Source of the DNA: Pseudomonas sp. JUb42
Lineage (GTDB): Bacteria; Pseudomonadota; Gammaproteobacteria; Pseudomonadales; Pseudomonadaceae
Direction: 5' to 3'
Length of the DNA stretch: 64,000 nt
Assembly (NCBI RefSeq): GCF_024807945.1
Contig: NZ_JANUFD010000001.1
Coordinates: 558,001-622,000, forward strand
Shown here: positions 38,040 to 49,164 of the stretch, in pieces
Position numbering within the stretch: the first letter of the stretch is position 1
Layout: every line of letters starts with the position of its first letter
Notes under the pieces: model-generated
Told to the model about the DNA's origin: nothing
The model's database searches: none
What the model saw: only the letters and a program-made list of their open reading frames with translations
Position numbers and translations under genes: made by a program

Positions 38040-40817
38040 ATGGGCGAACTGGCCAAAGAAATCCTCCCGGTCAATATCGAAGACGAGCTGAAGCAGTCCT
38101 ATCTCGACTACGCGATGAGCGTAATCGTCGGACGGGCATTGCCGGATGCGCGCGATGGCTTGAAGCCCGTGCACCGGCGTGTTCTGTTCGCAATGAGCGA
38201 ACTGGGCAACGACTGGAACAAGCCATACAAGAAATCCGCCCGTGTGGTCGGTGACGTCATCGGTAAGTATCACCCTCACGGTGATACGGCCGTCTACGAC
38301 ACCATCGTACGGATGGCACAACCTTTCTCCCTGCGCTACCTGCTGGTAGATGGCCAGGGCAACTTCGGTTCGGTGGACGGCGACAACGCCGCGGCCATGC
38401 GATACACCGAAGTGCGCATGACCAAGCTGGCCCACGAACTGTTGGCCGACCTGCACAAAGAAACCGTGGACTGGGTGCCGAACTACGACGGCACCGAAAT
38501 GATCCCGGCGGTCATGCCGACCCGTATTCCCAACCTGTTGGTCAACGGCTCCAGCGGTATCGCCGTGGGCATGGCGACCAACATTCCGCCGCACAACCTC
38601 GGTGAAGTCATCGACGGTTGCCTGGCGCTGATCGACAATCCTGAGTTGACGATCGACGAACTGATGGAATTCATTCCCGGCCCGGACTTCCCGACCGCAG
38701 CGATCATCAACGGTCGCGCCGGTATCGTCGAAGCCTACCGCACCGGTCGTGGGCGCATTTATATGCGTGCCCGGTCCATGGTCGAAGACATCGACAAGGT
38801 CGGCGGCCGCCAGCAGATCGTCATCACCGAACTGCCGTACCAGTTGAACAAGGCGCGTCTGATCGAGAAGATCGCCGAGCTGGTCAAGGAAAAGAAACTC
38901 GAAGGTATTACCGAGCTGCGCGACGAATCCGACAAGGATGGTATGCGCGTCGTGATCGAACTGCGTCGTGGCGAAGTGCCTGAGGTCATCCTCAACAACC
39001 TCTACGCCCAGACCCAGCTGCAAAGCGTCTTTGGTATCAACATCGTTGCGCTGATCGATGGCCGCCCACGGATCCTCAACCTCAAGGATCTGCTGGAAGC
39101 CTTCGTCCGTCACCGCCGCGAAGTCGTCACCCGCCGCACCGTCTTCGAACTGCGCAAGGCTCGCGAGCGCGGCCATATCCTTGAAGGCCAGGCGGTTGCC
39201 CTGTCCAACATCGATCCGGTCATCGCGCTGATCAAGGCTTCGCCGACCCCGGCCGAAGCCAAGGAAGGCCTGATCAGCACGCCGTGGGAATCCAGCGCCG
39301 TGGTGGAAATGGTCGAGCGCGCAGGCGCCGAATCCAGCCGCCCGGAAAACCTCGATCCGCAATACGGTCTGCGTGACGGCAAGTATTTCCTCTCGCCGGA
39401 ACAGGCTCAGGCCATTCTGGAGCTGCGTCTGCACCGTCTGACCGGTCTGGAGCACGAGAAGCTGCTGGGCGAGTATCAGGAAATCCTGACCCAGATCGGC
39501 GAGCTGATCCGCATCCTCAACAGCGCCACGCGCCTGATGGAAGTCATCCGCGAAGAGCTGGAACTGATCCGTGCCGAATATGGCGATGTGCGCCGCACCG
39601 AAATTCTCGATGCGCGCCTGGACCTGACCCTCGGTGACCTGATCACCGAAGAAGAGCGGGTCGTGACCATTTCCCACGGCGGCTATGCCAAGACCCAGCC
39701 ATTGGCGGTCTATCAGGCTCAGCGTCGTGGTGGTAAAGGTAAATCGGCTACCGGCGTCAAGGATGAGGACTACATCGCTCACCTGCTGGTCGCCAACAGC
39801 CACACCACCCTGCTGATGTTCTCCAGCAAGGGCAAGGTGTACTGGCTCAAGACCTACGAGATTCCGGAAGCGTCCCGCGCTGCCCGTGGCCGTCCGCTGG
39901 TCAACCTGCTGCCGCTGAGTGAAGGCGAGTACATCACCACCATGTTGCCGGTCGACCTGGAAGCCATGCGCAAGCAGGCCGACGAGGAAGACGAGGTCAT
40001 CGATGGCGAACTCGACGACGCCGAAAACAGCAACGAGACCGAAGAAGAGCGCAAGGCGCGCATCAAGGCCGCGGACAAGAAGAAGGCGCCGTTCATCTTC
40101 ATGTCCACCGCCAACGGTACCGTGAAAAAAACCCCGCTGGTGGCGTTCAGCCGTCAGCGTAGCGTCGGCCTGATCGCCCTTGAGCTGGACGAAGGCGACA
40201 TCCTGATCTCCGCCGCCATCACCGATGGCGAGCAGGAAATCATGCTGTTCTCCGACGGTGGCAAGGTTACCCGCTTCAAGGAATCCGATGTCCGTGCCAT
40301 GGGCCGTACCGCTCGTGGTGTGCGCGGCATGCGTCTGCCGGAAGGGCAGAAGCTTATTTCCATGCTGATCCCGGAAGAAGGCAGCCAGATCCTCACCGCT
40401 TCCGAGCGCGGCTATGGCAAGCGCACGGCGATTTCCGAGTTCCCTGAATACAAGCGTGGCGGTCAGGGCGTTATCGCCATGGTCAGCAACGAGCGTAACG
40501 GCCGTCTGGTCGGTGCGGTGCAGGTGCTCGACGGCGAGGAGATCATGCTGATTTCCGATCAGGGCACCCTGGTCCGTACCCGTGTCGACGAAGTTTCCAG
40601 CCTCGGTCGTAACACTCAGGGCGTGACCCTGATCAAGCTGGCCAGCGACGAGAAACTGGTAGGCCTGGAGCGTGTGCAGGAGCCATCGGAAGTCGAAGGC
40701 GACGAACTGGACGACGAGGCGTTGGAAGGCGATCTGTCGGCCTCCGTCGATGCTGACGAAGCCGGTGACGAACTGCAGGCCGATGGTGCTGCGGACGACG
40801 AAGCACCGCAGGACTGA
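38040..40817 (+). CDS. gyrA: DNA gyrase subunit A
   Basis: A 925-residue GyrA, the DNA-cleaving subunit of gyrase. Catalytic Tyr122 ('AMRYTEVRM') and the GyrA box 'QRRGGKGK' are present. The quinolone-determining positions are Thr83 and Asp87 ('HGDTAVYD'), the usual susceptible residues of Pseudomonas. The C-terminal domain contains an acidic insertion ('[19 protein letters not shown]', about residues 650-680), and the tail after about residue 880 is also acidic. Both are normal for pseudomonads. 'AAAAAGGAATCA' precedes the ATG. Confidence 0.97.
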   Translation: MGELAKEILPVNIEDELKQSYLDYAMSVIVGRALPDARDGLKPVHRRVLFAMSELGNDWNKPYKKSARVVGDVIGKYHPHGDTAVYDTIVRMAQPFSLRYLLVDGQGNFGSVDGDNAAAMRYTEVRMTKLAHELLADLHKETVDWVPNYDGTEMIPAVMPTRIPNLLVNGSSGIAVGMATNIPPHNLGEVIDGCLALIDNPELTIDELMEFIPGPDFPTAAIINGRAGIVEAYRTGRGRIYMRARSMVEDIDKVGGRQQIVITELPYQLNKARLIEKIAELVKEKKLEGITELRDESDKDGMRVVIELRRGEVPEVILNNLYAQTQLQSVFGINIVALIDGRPRILNLKDLLEAFVRHRREVVTRRTVFELRKARERGHILEGQAVALSNIDPVIALIKASPTPAEAKEGLISTPWESSAVVEMVERAGAESSRPENLDPQYGLRDGKYFLSPEQAQAILELRLHRLTGLEHEKLLGEYQEILTQIGELIRILNSATRLMEVIREELELIRAEYGDVRRTEILDARLDLTLGDLITEEERVVTISHGGYAKTQPLAVYQAQRRGGKGKSATGVKDEDYIAHLLVANSHTTLLMFSSKGKVYWLKTYEIPEASRAARGRPLVNLLPLSEGEYITTMLPVDLEAMRKQADEEDEVIDGELDDAENSNETEEERKARIKAADKKKAPFIFMSTANGTVKKTPLVAFSRQRSVGLIALELDEGDILISAAITDGEQEIMLFSDGGKVTRFKESDVRAMGRTARGVRGMRLPEGQKLISMLIPEEGSQILTASERGYGKRTAISEFPEYKRGGQGVIAMVSNERNGRLVGAVQVLDGEEIMLISDQGTLVRTRVDEVSSLGRNTQGVTLIKLASDEKLVGLERVQEPSEVEGDELDDEALEGDLSASVDADEAGDELQADGAADDEAPQD

Positions 40818-40835
40818 GCAAATCCTTGAGTTGAA

Positions 40836-40854
40836 GGGGGCGGGCAACGCCCCC
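40836..40854. terminator. GC hairpin between gyrA and serC
   Basis: GGGGGC-GGGCAAC-GCCCCC forms a short stem 18 bp after the gyrA stop codon but has no T-run. It may cause partial termination or protect the gyrA 3' end, while letting transcription enter the serC operon. Confidence 0.4.
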
Positions 40855-40922
40855 GGTCTGAATGAACCCGCCTGAGAGCCCGATACGGTGTCGGTGTTCT
40901 CGGGGCCGTAGTGAGAGTGGAT

Positions 40923-42008
40923 ATGAGCAAGCGAGCCTTTAACTTCTGCGCAGGTCCTGCTGCGCTTCCTGAAGCTGTTCTGCTGCGCGCCCAGGCGGAA
41001 CTCCTGGATTGGCATGGCAAAGGCCTGTCGGTCATGGAAATGAGCCATCGCAGCGATGAGTTCGTGTCCATCGCCAATAAGGCTGAGCAGGACCTGCGTG
41101 ACCTGCTGAACATTCCGTCCAACTATAAAGTGCTGTTCCTGCAAGGTGGCGCCAGCCAACAATTCAGCCAGATTCCGCTGAACCTGTTGCCCGAAGACGC
41201 CACTGCCGATTATATCGACACCGGTATCTGGTCGCAGAAAGCCATTGAAGAAGCGTCGCGCTACGGCCACGTCAATGTCGCGGCCAGCGCCAAGCCTTAC
41301 GACTATTTCGCCATTCCCGGCCAGAACGAGTGGAAGCTGTCCAAAGACGCTGCCTACGTTCACTACGCCCCGAACGAAACCATCGGTGGCCTGGAATTCA
41401 ACTGGATTCCTGAGACTGGCGACGTGCCATTGGTCGCTGACATGTCTTCGGACATTCTCTCGCGCCCGGTGGATATCTCGCGTTTCGGCATGATCTACGC
41501 CGGTGCCCAGAAGAACATCGGCCCGAGCGGCATCCTGGTCAACATCATTCGTGAAGACCTGCTGGGTCGTGCCCGTTCGCTCTGCCCGACCATGCTCAAC
41601 TATAAGGTCGCGGCCGATAACGCCTCGATGTACAACACCCCGCCGACCCTGGCCTGGTATCTGTCCGGCCTGGTCTTCGAGTGGCTGAAAGAGCAGGGCG
41701 GCGTCGAAGCCATTGCCAAGCTCAATGACGTCAAGCAGCGCACGCTGTATGACTTCATCGATGCCAGCGGCCTGTACAGCAATCCGATCAACAAGTCCGA
41801 TCGCTCGTGGATGAACGTGCCGTTCCGTCTGGCCGATGATCGCCTGGACAAGCCGTTCCTCGCCGGTGCCGAAGCGCGCGGTCTTCTCAACCTCAAGGGC
41901 CACCGTTCGGTGGGCGGCATGCGTGCCTCCATCTATAACGCGGTGGATATCCACGCAGTCAATGCGCTGGTGGCGTACATGGCTGAGTTCGAGAAGGAAC
42001 ACGGCTAA
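40923..42008 (+). CDS. serC: Phosphoserine aminotransferase
   Basis: A 361-residue class V aminotransferase that converts 3-phosphohydroxypyruvate to phosphoserine and also serves pyridoxine synthesis. It begins 'RAFNFCAGPAALPEAVL', and the PLP-binding Lys197 sits in 'AGAQKNIGPSG'. ATG 40923 is preferred; an upstream in-frame GTG at 40911 is possible. It is the first gene of the aromatic supraoperon and overlaps pheA by one base (TAATG). Confidence 0.96.
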   Translation: MSKRAFNFCAGPAALPEAVLLRAQAELLDWHGKGLSVMEMSHRSDEFVSIANKAEQDLRDLLNIPSNYKVLFLQGGASQQFSQIPLNLLPEDATADYIDTGIWSQKAIEEASRYGHVNVAASAKPYDYFAIPGQNEWKLSKDAAYVHYAPNETIGGLEFNWIPETGDVPLVADMSSDILSRPVDISRFGMIYAGAQKNIGPSGILVNIIREDLLGRARSLCPTMLNYKVAADNASMYNTPPTLAWYLSGLVFEWLKEQGGVEAIAKLNDVKQRTLYDFIDASGLYSNPINKSDRSWMNVPFRLADDRLDKPFLAGAEARGLLNLKGHRSVGGMRASIYNAVDIHAVNALVAYMAEFEKEHG

Positions 42009-43102
42009 TGTCCGAACAGGAACTCAAGGCCCTGCGGGTCCGCATTGACAGTCTGGACGAGAAAGTCCTGGAGCTGATCAGTGAGCGCGCCCGCTGCGCC
42101 CAGGAAGTGGCGCGGGTGAAAATGGCGTCCCTGGCTGAAGGCGAGGTGCCGGTGTTCTACCGTCCCGAGCGCGAAGCCCAGGTGCTCAAGCGCGTCATGG
42201 AGCGTAACCGTGGCCCGCTGAGCAACGAAGAGATGGCGCGGCTGTTCCGCGAAATCATGTCGTCGTGCCTGGCCCTGGAACAGCCCCTGAAAGTGGCTTA
42301 CCTCGGCCCTGAAGGCACCTTCACCCAGGCTGCTGCGATCAAACATTTCGGCAACGCCGTGATCAGCCGCCCTATGGCGGCGATCGACGAAGTGTTCCGT
42401 GAAGTTGCCGCCGGTGCGGTTAACTTCGGTGTCGTCCCGGTGGAAAACTCCACTGAAGGTGCGGTCAACCACACTCTCGACAGCTTCCTCGAACATGACA
42501 TGGTCATCTGTGGCGAAGTCGAGCTGCGCATTCACCACCATCTGCTGGTGGGCGAAAACACCAAGACCGAGAGCATCAGCCGCATCTACTCCCACGCCCA
42601 ATCCCTGGCCCAGTGCCGCAAGTGGCTGGACGCGCACTACCCGAATGTCGAGCGCATCGCCGTTGCCAGCAACGCCGAAGCAGCCAAGCGGGTCAAGGGT
42701 GAGTGGAACTCCGCTGCCATTGCCGGTGACATGTCTGCAGGCCTGTACGGCCTGACGCGTATTGCCGAGAAGATCGAAGACCGTCCGGACAACTCGACGC
42801 GTTTCCTGATCATCGGCAGTCAGGAAGTGCCGCCGACCGGTGACGACAAGACCTCGATCATTGTCTCGATGAGCAACAAGCCCGGCGCGCTCCACGAGCT
42901 GCTGGTGCCTTTCCACGAGAACGGCATCGACCTGACCCGTATCGAGACCCGACCTTCGCGCAGCGGTAAATGGACCTACGTGTTCTTTATCGATTTCGTC
43001 GGTCATCACCGCGATCCACTGGTCAAGGCCGTACTGGAGCAGATCAGCCAGGAAGCGGTTGCACTCAAGGTACTGGGTTCCTACCCGAAAGCGGTTCTCT
43101 GA
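42008..43102 (+). CDS. pheA: Bifunctional chorismate mutase / prephenate dehydratase
   Basis: A 364-residue P-protein. The N-terminal AroQ-type chorismate mutase (about residues 1-90, 'LRVRIDSLDEKVLELISERARCAQEVARVK') is followed by prephenate dehydratase ('VAYLGPEGTFTQAAAIKHFG', 'GVVPVENSTEGAVNHTLD', 'NSTRFLIIG') and a C-terminal ACT domain ('PGALHELLVPFHENGIDLTRIETRPSR'). The ACT 'GALH' and 'ESRP'-like motifs bind phenylalanine for feedback inhibition. It makes phenylpyruvate for phenylalanine synthesis. Confidence 0.96.
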   Translation: MSEQELKALRVRIDSLDEKVLELISERARCAQEVARVKMASLAEGEVPVFYRPEREAQVLKRVMERNRGPLSNEEMARLFREIMSSCLALEQPLKVAYLGPEGTFTQAAAIKHFGNAVISRPMAAIDEVFREVAAGAVNFGVVPVENSTEGAVNHTLDSFLEHDMVICGEVELRIHHHLLVGENTKTESISRIYSHAQSLAQCRKWLDAHYPNVERIAVASNAEAAKRVKGEWNSAAIAGDMSAGLYGLTRIAEKIEDRPDNSTRFLIIGSQEVPPTGDDKTSIIVSMSNKPGALHELLVPFHENGIDLTRIETRPSRSGKWTYVFFIDFVGHHRDPLVKAVLEQISQEAVALKVLGSYPKAVL

Positions 43103-43114
43103 CAGGGGCGATAC

Positions 43115-44227
43115 ATGAGCGTCGACTTCCTCGCCCTGGCTCAGCCGGGCGTGCAAAAACTATCGCCTTATGTTCCGGGCAAACCGGTTGATGAGCTGGC
43201 GCGTGAGCTGGGCCTGGACCCGGCGCAGATCATCAAGCTGGCGAGCAACGAGAACCCGCTGGGCGCCAGTCCCAAGGCGCTCGAAGCGATTCGCAGCGAA
43301 CTTGCCGAACTGACCCGCTATCCGGATGGCAACGGCTTCGATCTGAAGCAGCGCCTCGCTGCGCGTTGTAACGTGCAGGCCAGCCAGGTCACTCTGGGTA
43401 ATGGCTCCAACGATATTCTCGAGCTGGTTGCCCGTGCTTACCTGGCTCCGGGGTTGAACGCGGTATTCAGTGAGTATGCGTTCGCTATCTACCCAATCGT
43501 TACCCAGGCGGTCGGCGCTGATGCTCGCGTTGCGCCGGCCAAGGACTGGGGGCATGACCTGACGGCCATGCTCGCGGCCATCGACAGCAATACCCGCGTG
43601 GTATTCGTCGCCAACCCGAACAACCCGACCGGCACCTGGTTCGGTCCCGAGGCGCTCGCCGCGTTCCTCGCTGCGGTGCCGAAAGACGTGCTGGTGGTGC
43701 TGGACGAGGCTTATATCGAATACGCCGCAGGCGCCGAGCTGCCGGATGGTCTCAACTATCTGGCCGACTTCCCCAACCTGTTGGTTTCGCGCACCTTCTC
43801 CAAGGCCTATGGCCTGGCCTCGTTGCGCGTCGGCTATGCGTTGTCGACGCCGCAAGTGGCTGACGTGCTCAATCGTGTGCGCCAGCCCTTTAACGTTAAC
43901 AGCCTGGCCCTGGCTGCTGCCTGCGCTGCGCTGGACGACGCCGAGTATGTTGAGAAGAGTCGTCAGCTCAATGAAGTCGGCATGGAACAGCTGGAAGGCG
44001 GTTTGCGCCTGATGGGTCTGAAATGGATTCCCTCGAAGGCCAACTTCATTGCCATCGACCTTGAGCGTGAAGCGGCGCCGGTCTATCAAGGGCTGCTGCG
44101 CGAAGGCGTGATTGTTCGTCCGATCGGCGGTTACGGTATGCCCAACCATCTGCGCGTCAGTATCGGTCTGCCCGTTGAAAACACTCGCTTCCTCGAGGCT
44201 CTGGCCAAGGTTCTGGCGCGTGGTTGA
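43115..44227 (+). CDS. hisC: Histidinol-phosphate / aromatic aminotransferase
   Basis: A 370-residue class I/II PLP aminotransferase of the HisC family, with 'LASNENPLGASPKALEA', 'NPNNPTGTW' and the Schiff-base Lys230 in 'SRTFSKAYGLASLRVGY'. In this supraoperon the HisHb-type enzyme is known to act broadly on imidazole acetol phosphate and aromatic keto acids. It lies 12 bp after pheA and has 'GGGGCG' upstream. Confidence 0.92.
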   Translation: MSVDFLALAQPGVQKLSPYVPGKPVDELARELGLDPAQIIKLASNENPLGASPKALEAIRSELAELTRYPDGNGFDLKQRLAARCNVQASQVTLGNGSNDILELVARAYLAPGLNAVFSEYAFAIYPIVTQAVGADARVAPAKDWGHDLTAMLAAIDSNTRVVFVANPNNPTGTWFGPEALAAFLAAVPKDVLVVLDEAYIEYAAGAELPDGLNYLADFPNLLVSRTFSKAYGLASLRVGYALSTPQVADVLNRVRQPFNVNSLALAAACAALDDAEYVEKSRQLNEVGMEQLEGGLRLMGLKWIPSKANFIAIDLEREAAPVYQGLLREGVIVRPIGGYGMPNHLRVSIGLPVENTRFLEALAKVLARG

Positions 44228-44255
44228 TGTCATCTCAGTGCAATCAGGCCAACCT

Positions 44256-46466
44256 ATGATCGGGCGCCTGGTGGTGATCGGTCTTGGCCTCATTGGTGGT
44301 TCCTTCGCCAAGGGCCTGCGTGAAAGCGGGCTGTGCGGCGAAGTGGTGGGTGTCGACCTGGACCCGCAATCGCGGCGTCTGGCGGTAGAACTCGGTGTAG
44401 TTGATCGCTGTGAAGAAGACATTGCTGTCGCCTGTCGCGGCGCTGATGTCATTCAACTGGCAGTGCCGATCCTGGCCATGGAAAAGTTGCTGGGGCTGCT
44501 GGCAACCATGGATCTGGGCAATGCAGTGCTGACCGATGTCGGCAGCGCCAAGGGCAATGTAGTGCGTGCCGCCGGTGTGGCCTTTGGCGCCATGCCATCG
44601 CGTTTCGTGCCGGGGCATCCGATTGCCGGGTCCGAGCAGAGCGGAGTGGAAGCGTCGAATTCGCAGTTGTTCAAACGGCACAAGGTCATCCTCACCCCGC
44701 TGCCCGAGACCGATCCCGACGCCCTGGCGGTGGTTGACCGGTTATGGCGCGAGCTGGGTGCGGACGTCGAGCATATGCAGGTCCAGCGGCATGACGAAGT
44801 CCTCGCCGCGACCAGTCATCTGCCGCACCTATTGGCGTTCGGTCTGGTGGACTCCCTGGCCAAACGTAACGAAAACCTGGATATCTTCCGTTACGCTGCT
44901 GGAGGTTTTCGTGATTTCACCCGAATCGCCGGCAGTGACCCGGTAATGTGGCACGACATCTTCCTGGCCAACCGCGAGGCGGTGCTGCGCACCCTGGATA
45001 CGTTCCGCAGCGACCTGGACGTGCTGCGCGATGCCATCGATGCCGGTGACGGTCACCAGTTGCTCGGCGTGTTTACCCGGGCACGGGTGGCGCGGGAGCA
45101 TTTCGGCAAGATCCTGGCGCGGCGGGCTTATGTAGAGCCGGCTGCCCACACCCGCAATATCAGTTTCCTGGCGGGCCCTGGCGGCAGAGTCAACGGGAGT
45201 ATTCGCGTGCCGGGGGATAAATCGATTTCCCATCGCGCGATCATGCTTGGCTCCCTGGCTGAAGGCACCACCGAGGTCGAAGGTTTCCTTGAGGGTGAAG
45301 ATGCCCTGGCGACCATCCAGGCCTTCCGCGATATGGGCGTGGTCATTGAAGGCCCGCATCATGGCCGCGTGACCATTCATGGCGTCGGCCTGCATGGCCT
45401 GAAATCGCCGCCGGGGCCGATTTACCTCGGCAACTCCGGAACGTCCATGCGCCTGCTGGCCGGTTTGCTCGCGGCGCAGAGTTTCGATACGACCCTGACC
45501 GGCGATGCCTCGTTGTCGCGGCGCCCCATGGAGCGTGTAGCCGGGCCGCTGCGCGAAATGGGCGCAGTGATCGAGACGGCACCTGACGGGCGGCCGCCGC
45601 TGGTCATTCGCGGTGGCCACAAGCTCAAGGCGCTCAATTACCAGATGCCCATGGCCAGTGCCCAGGTCAAATCCTGCCTGCTACTCGCCGGTCTGTATGC
45701 TGATGGGCAGACCAGCGTCAGTGAGCCTGCTACCACTCGCGACCATACCGAGCGCCTGCTGCGTGGCTTTGGTTATCCGGTGTGTGTCAAAGCCAATCGG
45801 GCGACCCTGGAGTCCGGGCATAACCTCACAGCGACCCATATCGAAGTGCCAGCTGACATTTCGTCGGCAGCCTTCTTCATGGTCGCGGCGTCGATTGCCG
45901 AGGGTTCGGAGTTGCTGCTGGAGCATGTCGGCATCAACCCGACCCGGGTCGGCGTGATCGAGATTCTGCGGCTGATGGGGGGTAATATTACCCTGGAGAA
46001 TCAGCGCGAAGTCGGTGGTGAGCCAGTAGCGGACCTGCGCGTGCGCTCGGCCCGCCTGAAAGGCATCGAAATCCCTCAGGCCCTGGTGCCTTTGGCGATC
46101 GACGAGTTTCCGGTGCTGTTCGTCGCAGCGGCCTGTGCGCAAGGGCGCACCGTGTTGCGTGGTGCCGAAGAATTGCGCGTCAAGGAATCCGACCGTATCC
46201 AGGCCATGGCCGATGGGCTGCTGGCACTGGGTGTGCAAGTGGAGCCGACGCCGGACGGCATCATCATTGATGGCGGTGCCATCGGTGGCGGTGAAGTCGA
46301 TGCCCGTGGCGATCATCGTATCGCCATGGCGTTCAGTGTTGCATCTTTGCGGGCGAGTGCCGCCATTCGCGTAAATGATTGCGCTAATGTCGCCACGTCC
46401 TTTCCTAATTTTATTGAGCTGTGCGCACAGGTTGGTCTTGGTGTCGTGCAGGAGGTGCATTCGTGA
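44256..46466 (+). CDS. tyrA-aroA: Fused prephenate dehydrogenase and EPSP synthase (TyrA-AroA)
   Basis: A 736-residue fusion. The N-terminal cyclohexadienyl/prephenate dehydrogenase has the NAD fold '[17 protein letters not shown]' (residues about 5-21) and '[16 protein letters not shown]'. The EPSP synthase begins near residue 300 with '[23 protein letters not shown]' and contains '[16 protein letters not shown]' and '[14 protein letters not shown]'. Together they supply tyrosine precursors and chorismate precursors. The fusion is known in Pseudomonas. ATG 44256 gives the standard start, 28 bp after hisC; it overlaps cmk. Confidence 0.95.
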   Translation: MIGRLVVIGLGLIGGSFAKGLRESGLCGEVVGVDLDPQSRRLAVELGVVDRCEEDIAVACRGADVIQLAVPILAMEKLLGLLATMDLGNAVLTDVGSAKGNVVRAAGVAFGAMPSRFVPGHPIAGSEQSGVEASNSQLFKRHKVILTPLPETDPDALAVVDRLWRELGADVEHMQVQRHDEVLAATSHLPHLLAFGLVDSLAKRNENLDIFRYAAGGFRDFTRIAGSDPVMWHDIFLANREAVLRTLDTFRSDLDVLRDAIDAGDGHQLLGVFTRARVAREHFGKILARRAYVEPAAHTRNISFLAGPGGRVNGSIRVPGDKSISHRAIMLGSLAEGTTEVEGFLEGEDALATIQAFRDMGVVIEGPHHGRVTIHGVGLHGLKSPPGPIYLGNSGTSMRLLAGLLAAQSFDTTLTGDASLSRRPMERVAGPLREMGAVIETAPDGRPPLVIRGGHKLKALNYQMPMASAQVKSCLLLAGLYADGQTSVSEPATTRDHTERLLRGFGYPVCVKANRATLESGHNLTATHIEVPADISSAAFFMVAASIAEGSELLLEHVGINPTRVGVIEILRLMGGNITLENQREVGGEPVADLRVRSARLKGIEIPQALVPLAIDEFPVLFVAAACAQGRTVLRGAEELRVKESDRIQAMADGLLALGVQVEPTPDGIIIDGGAIGGGEVDARGDHRIAMAFSVASLRASAAIRVNDCANVATSFPNFIELCAQVGLGVVQEVHS

Positions 46467-47149
46467 AAGCCAAGGCTCCAGTCATCACTATCGATGGGCC
46501 TAGCGGATCCGGTAAAGGAACCGTTGCCGGCCTGCTGGCCAAGCACCTGGGTTGGTGTCTGCTCGATTCGGGCGCGCTTTATCGCCTGCTGGCATTCGCC
46601 GCCCGCAATCATGGTGTCGACCTGACCAACGAAGAAGCCCTCAAGCTGCTGGCCGCCCACCTCGACGTACAGTTCGAGACGGTTGCGGGCGGTGGTCAGC
46701 GCATCGTTCTTGAAGGCGAAGACGTTACCCATTCGATCCGCAACGAGCAGATCGGCAGCGGTGCTTCCCAGGTCGCTTCGTTGCCAGCGGTGCGCGATGC
46801 GCTGCTGCAGCGCCAGCGTGCCTTCCAGGAAGAGCCGGGGCTGGTAGCCGACGGCCGGGACATGGGTACGGTGGTCTTCCCTGACGCCCCCTTGAAGATT
46901 TTCCTCACCGCCAGCGCCGAGGAACGTGCACGTCGTCGTTACTTGCAGTTGAAAGCCAAGGGCGATGATGTTAGTCTGTCGAGTCTGCTAGAAGAGATAT
47001 GTGCGCGCGACGAGCGTGACACCCAGCGAGCGGTAGCCCCGCTCAAGCCGGCGCAAGACGCCATCCAGCTGGATTCTACCGAGTTGTCTATCGAGCAGGT
47101 GCTGGAACGCATCCGTAGTGAAATCGCCCTTCGCGATATCGCCGGGTGA
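46463..47149 (+). CDS. cmk: Cytidylate kinase
   Basis: A 228-residue CMP/dCMP kinase with the P-loop 'GPSGSGKGT' at residues 12-20, 'DSGALYR', and '[15 protein letters not shown]' in the middle. It starts at a GTG (46463) with GGAGG seven bases upstream and overlaps the tyrA-aroA stop (GTGA). It lies between aroA and rpsA, as in many gammaproteobacteria. Confidence 0.95.
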   Translation: MKAKAPVITIDGPSGSGKGTVAGLLAKHLGWCLLDSGALYRLLAFAARNHGVDLTNEEALKLLAAHLDVQFETVAGGGQRIVLEGEDVTHSIRNEQIGSGASQVASLPAVRDALLQRQRAFQEEPGLVADGRDMGTVVFPDAPLKIFLTASAEERARRRYLQLKAKGDDVSLSSLLEEICARDERDTQRAVAPLKPAQDAIQLDSTELSIEQVLERIRSEIALRDIAG

Positions 47150-47271
47150 CCAAGGAGCCATGTGGGAGACCAGACCGAGTCCCGCAGGCTTCCTTTCATA
47201 TGAACGAAACCCACGTTGTCTGGAGCGTGGCAGATGGGCGTATTCTTCGCCCTTGATCAACAGGAATTAAA

Positions 47272-48957
47272 ATGAGCGAAAGCTTTGCAGAACTTTTTGA
47301 AGAAAGCCTGAAAACCCTCAACCTTCAGCCGGGCGCAATCATTACCGGTATCGTTGTCGACATCGACGGTGACTGGGTAACTGTACACGCTGGCCTGAAG
47401 TCCGAGGGTGTCATCCCGCTCGAGCAGTTCTACAACGACGCTGGCGAGCTGACCATCAAGGTCGGTGACGAAGTTCACGTTGCTCTGGATGCGGTCGAAG
47501 ACGGCTTTGGCGAAACCAAGCTGTCCCGCGAAAAAGCCAAGCGCGCTGAGTGCTGGATTGTTCTGGAAGCGGCTTTCGCAGCTGAAGAAGTGGTCAAGGG
47601 CGTTATCAACGGTAAGGTTAAAGGCGGCTTCACTGTCGACGTTAACGGCATCCGTGCGTTCCTGCCTGGTTCTCTGGTTGACGTCCGCCCTGTGCGTGAC
47701 ACGACTCACCTGGAAGGCAAAGAGCTCGAATTCAAGGTCATCAAACTGGACCAGAAGCGCAACAACGTTGTCGTTTCCCGTCGCAGCGTCCTGGAAGCCG
47801 AGAACAGCGCCGAGCGCGAAGCTCTGCTGGAATCCTTGCAGGAAGGCCAACAAGTCAAAGGTATCGTCAAGAACCTCACCGATTACGGCGCATTCGTCGA
47901 TCTGGGTGGCGTCGATGGCCTGCTGCACATCACCGACATGGCTTGGAAGCGTATCAAGCATCCATCGGAAATCGTCAACGTTGGCGATGAGATCGATGTA
48001 AAAGTCCTGAAGTACGATCGCGAGCGCAATCGTGTTTCCCTGGGCCTGAAGCAACTGGGCGAAGACCCATGGGTTGCTATCAAAGCTCGTTACCCGGAAA
48101 GCACCCGCGTTACCGCGCGTGTAACCAACCTGACCGACTACGGCTGCTTTGCAGAGCTGGAAGAAGGCGTGGAAGGCCTGGTACACGTTTCCGAAATGGA
48201 CTGGACCAACAAAAACATCCACCCTTCGAAAGTCGTGCAAGTCGGCGACGAAGTGGAAGTTATGGTTCTGGACATCGACGAAGAGCGTCGTCGTATCTCC
48301 CTCGGCATCAAACAGTGCAAATCTAACCCATGGGAAGATTTCTCTGGCCAGTTCAACAAGGGCGATAAAATCTCCGGCACCATCAAGTCGATCACCGATT
48401 TCGGTATCTTCATTGGTCTGGACGGCGGCATCGACGGCCTGGTTCACCTGTCCGACATCTCCTGGAACGAAGTGGGCGAAGAAGCCGTACGTCGCTTCAA
48501 GAAGGGCGACGAGCTCGACACCGTCATCCTGTCTGTTGATCCAGAGCGCGAGCGCATCTCCCTGGGTATCAAACAGCTGGAAAGCGATCCGTTCTCCGAG
48601 TACGTCACTGTCAATGACAAAGGCGCAATCGTCCGCGGTATCGTGAAAGAAGTTGACGCCAAAGGCGCCATCATCACCCTGGCCGACGACATCGAAGCGA
48701 CCCTCAAAGCCTCCGAAATCAGCCGTGACCGCGTTGAAGACGCGCGTAACGTTCTGAAAGAAGGCGAAGAGATCGAAGCCAAGATCATCAGCGTTGACCG
48801 CAAGAGCCGCGTAATCAGCTTGTCCATCAAGTCGAAAGATGTTGAAGACGAGAAAGAAGCGATCCAGAGCCTGCGTAGCAAGCCTGACACCGCTGAAAAC
48901 ACTGGTCCTACCACTCTTGGTGACCTGTTGCGCGCACAAATGGAAAAACAGAACTAA
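47272..48957 (+). CDS. rpsA: 30S ribosomal protein S1
   Basis: A 561-residue S1 with six OB-fold S1 repeats; repeated landmarks are '[20 protein letters not shown]', '[21 protein letters not shown]' and '[21 protein letters not shown]'. S1 brings mRNA to the ribosome. 'CAGGAAT' precedes the ATG, and the 122-bp leader after cmk is the likely place of autogenous control. A strong terminator follows. Confidence 0.97.
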   Translation: MSESFAELFEESLKTLNLQPGAIITGIVVDIDGDWVTVHAGLKSEGVIPLEQFYNDAGELTIKVGDEVHVALDAVEDGFGETKLSREKAKRAECWIVLEAAFAAEEVVKGVINGKVKGGFTVDVNGIRAFLPGSLVDVRPVRDTTHLEGKELEFKVIKLDQKRNNVVVSRRSVLEAENSAEREALLESLQEGQQVKGIVKNLTDYGAFVDLGGVDGLLHITDMAWKRIKHPSEIVNVGDEIDVKVLKYDRERNRVSLGLKQLGEDPWVAIKARYPESTRVTARVTNLTDYGCFAELEEGVEGLVHVSEMDWTNKNIHPSKVVQVGDEVEVMVLDIDEERRRISLGIKQCKSNPWEDFSGQFNKGDKISGTIKSITDFGIFIGLDGGIDGLVHLSDISWNEVGEEAVRRFKKGDELDTVILSVDPERERISLGIKQLESDPFSEYVTVNDKGAIVRGIVKEVDAKGAIITLADDIEATLKASEISRDRVEDARNVLKEGEEIEAKIISVDRKSRVISLSIKSKDVEDEKEAIQSLRSKPDTAENTGPTTLGDLLRAQMEKQN

Positions 48958-48973
48958 GTTCTGCTTGACCATG

Positions 48974-49002
48974 GAAAAGGGCGACTTCGGTCGCCCTTTT
49001 TT
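48974..49002 (+). terminator. Rho-independent terminator after rpsA
   Basis: AAAAGGGCGAC-TTC-GGTCGCCCTTTTTT is a strong stem-loop with a T-run, about 20 bp after the rpsA stop codon. It closes the serC-rpsA supraoperon and separates it from the following epimerase gene. Confidence 0.93.
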
Positions 49003-49164
49003 GTGGGCGCGATTTTTAACGTCGTAAAAATGGTGAATCACAGTTTATTACCTTGAGCGAATCAGCGCTGTCAGACAGGTCTTGCAGAAGACTCCTACAA
49101 AAAACAAATTAACCTTCCCTTAGACTTTTCGGCTCGTCAGAAAAGTCGGTTGGGAGTCATAATT

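Noticed and set aside
38286..38300. Quinolone-resistance substitutions in gyrA
   Set aside because: Thr83 and Asp87 are the normal Pseudomonas residues.
39960..40090. Acidic insertion in the GyrA C-terminal domain as a novel feature
   Set aside because: P. aeruginosa GyrA is similarly long and carries such an insert, so this is normal for the genus.
38013..42002. A 1329-codon open frame on the minus strand opposite gyrA and serC
   Set aside because: It is the antisense shadow of two highly expressed GC-rich genes. It lacks a ribosome site and recognisable domains, and its composition (many His, Gln, Val, Asp) is typical of such shadows.
47257..49041. A 594-codon frame antisense to rpsA
   Set aside because: It covers exactly the complement of rpsA and has no protein family features; the codon bias of rpsA keeps the opposite frame open.
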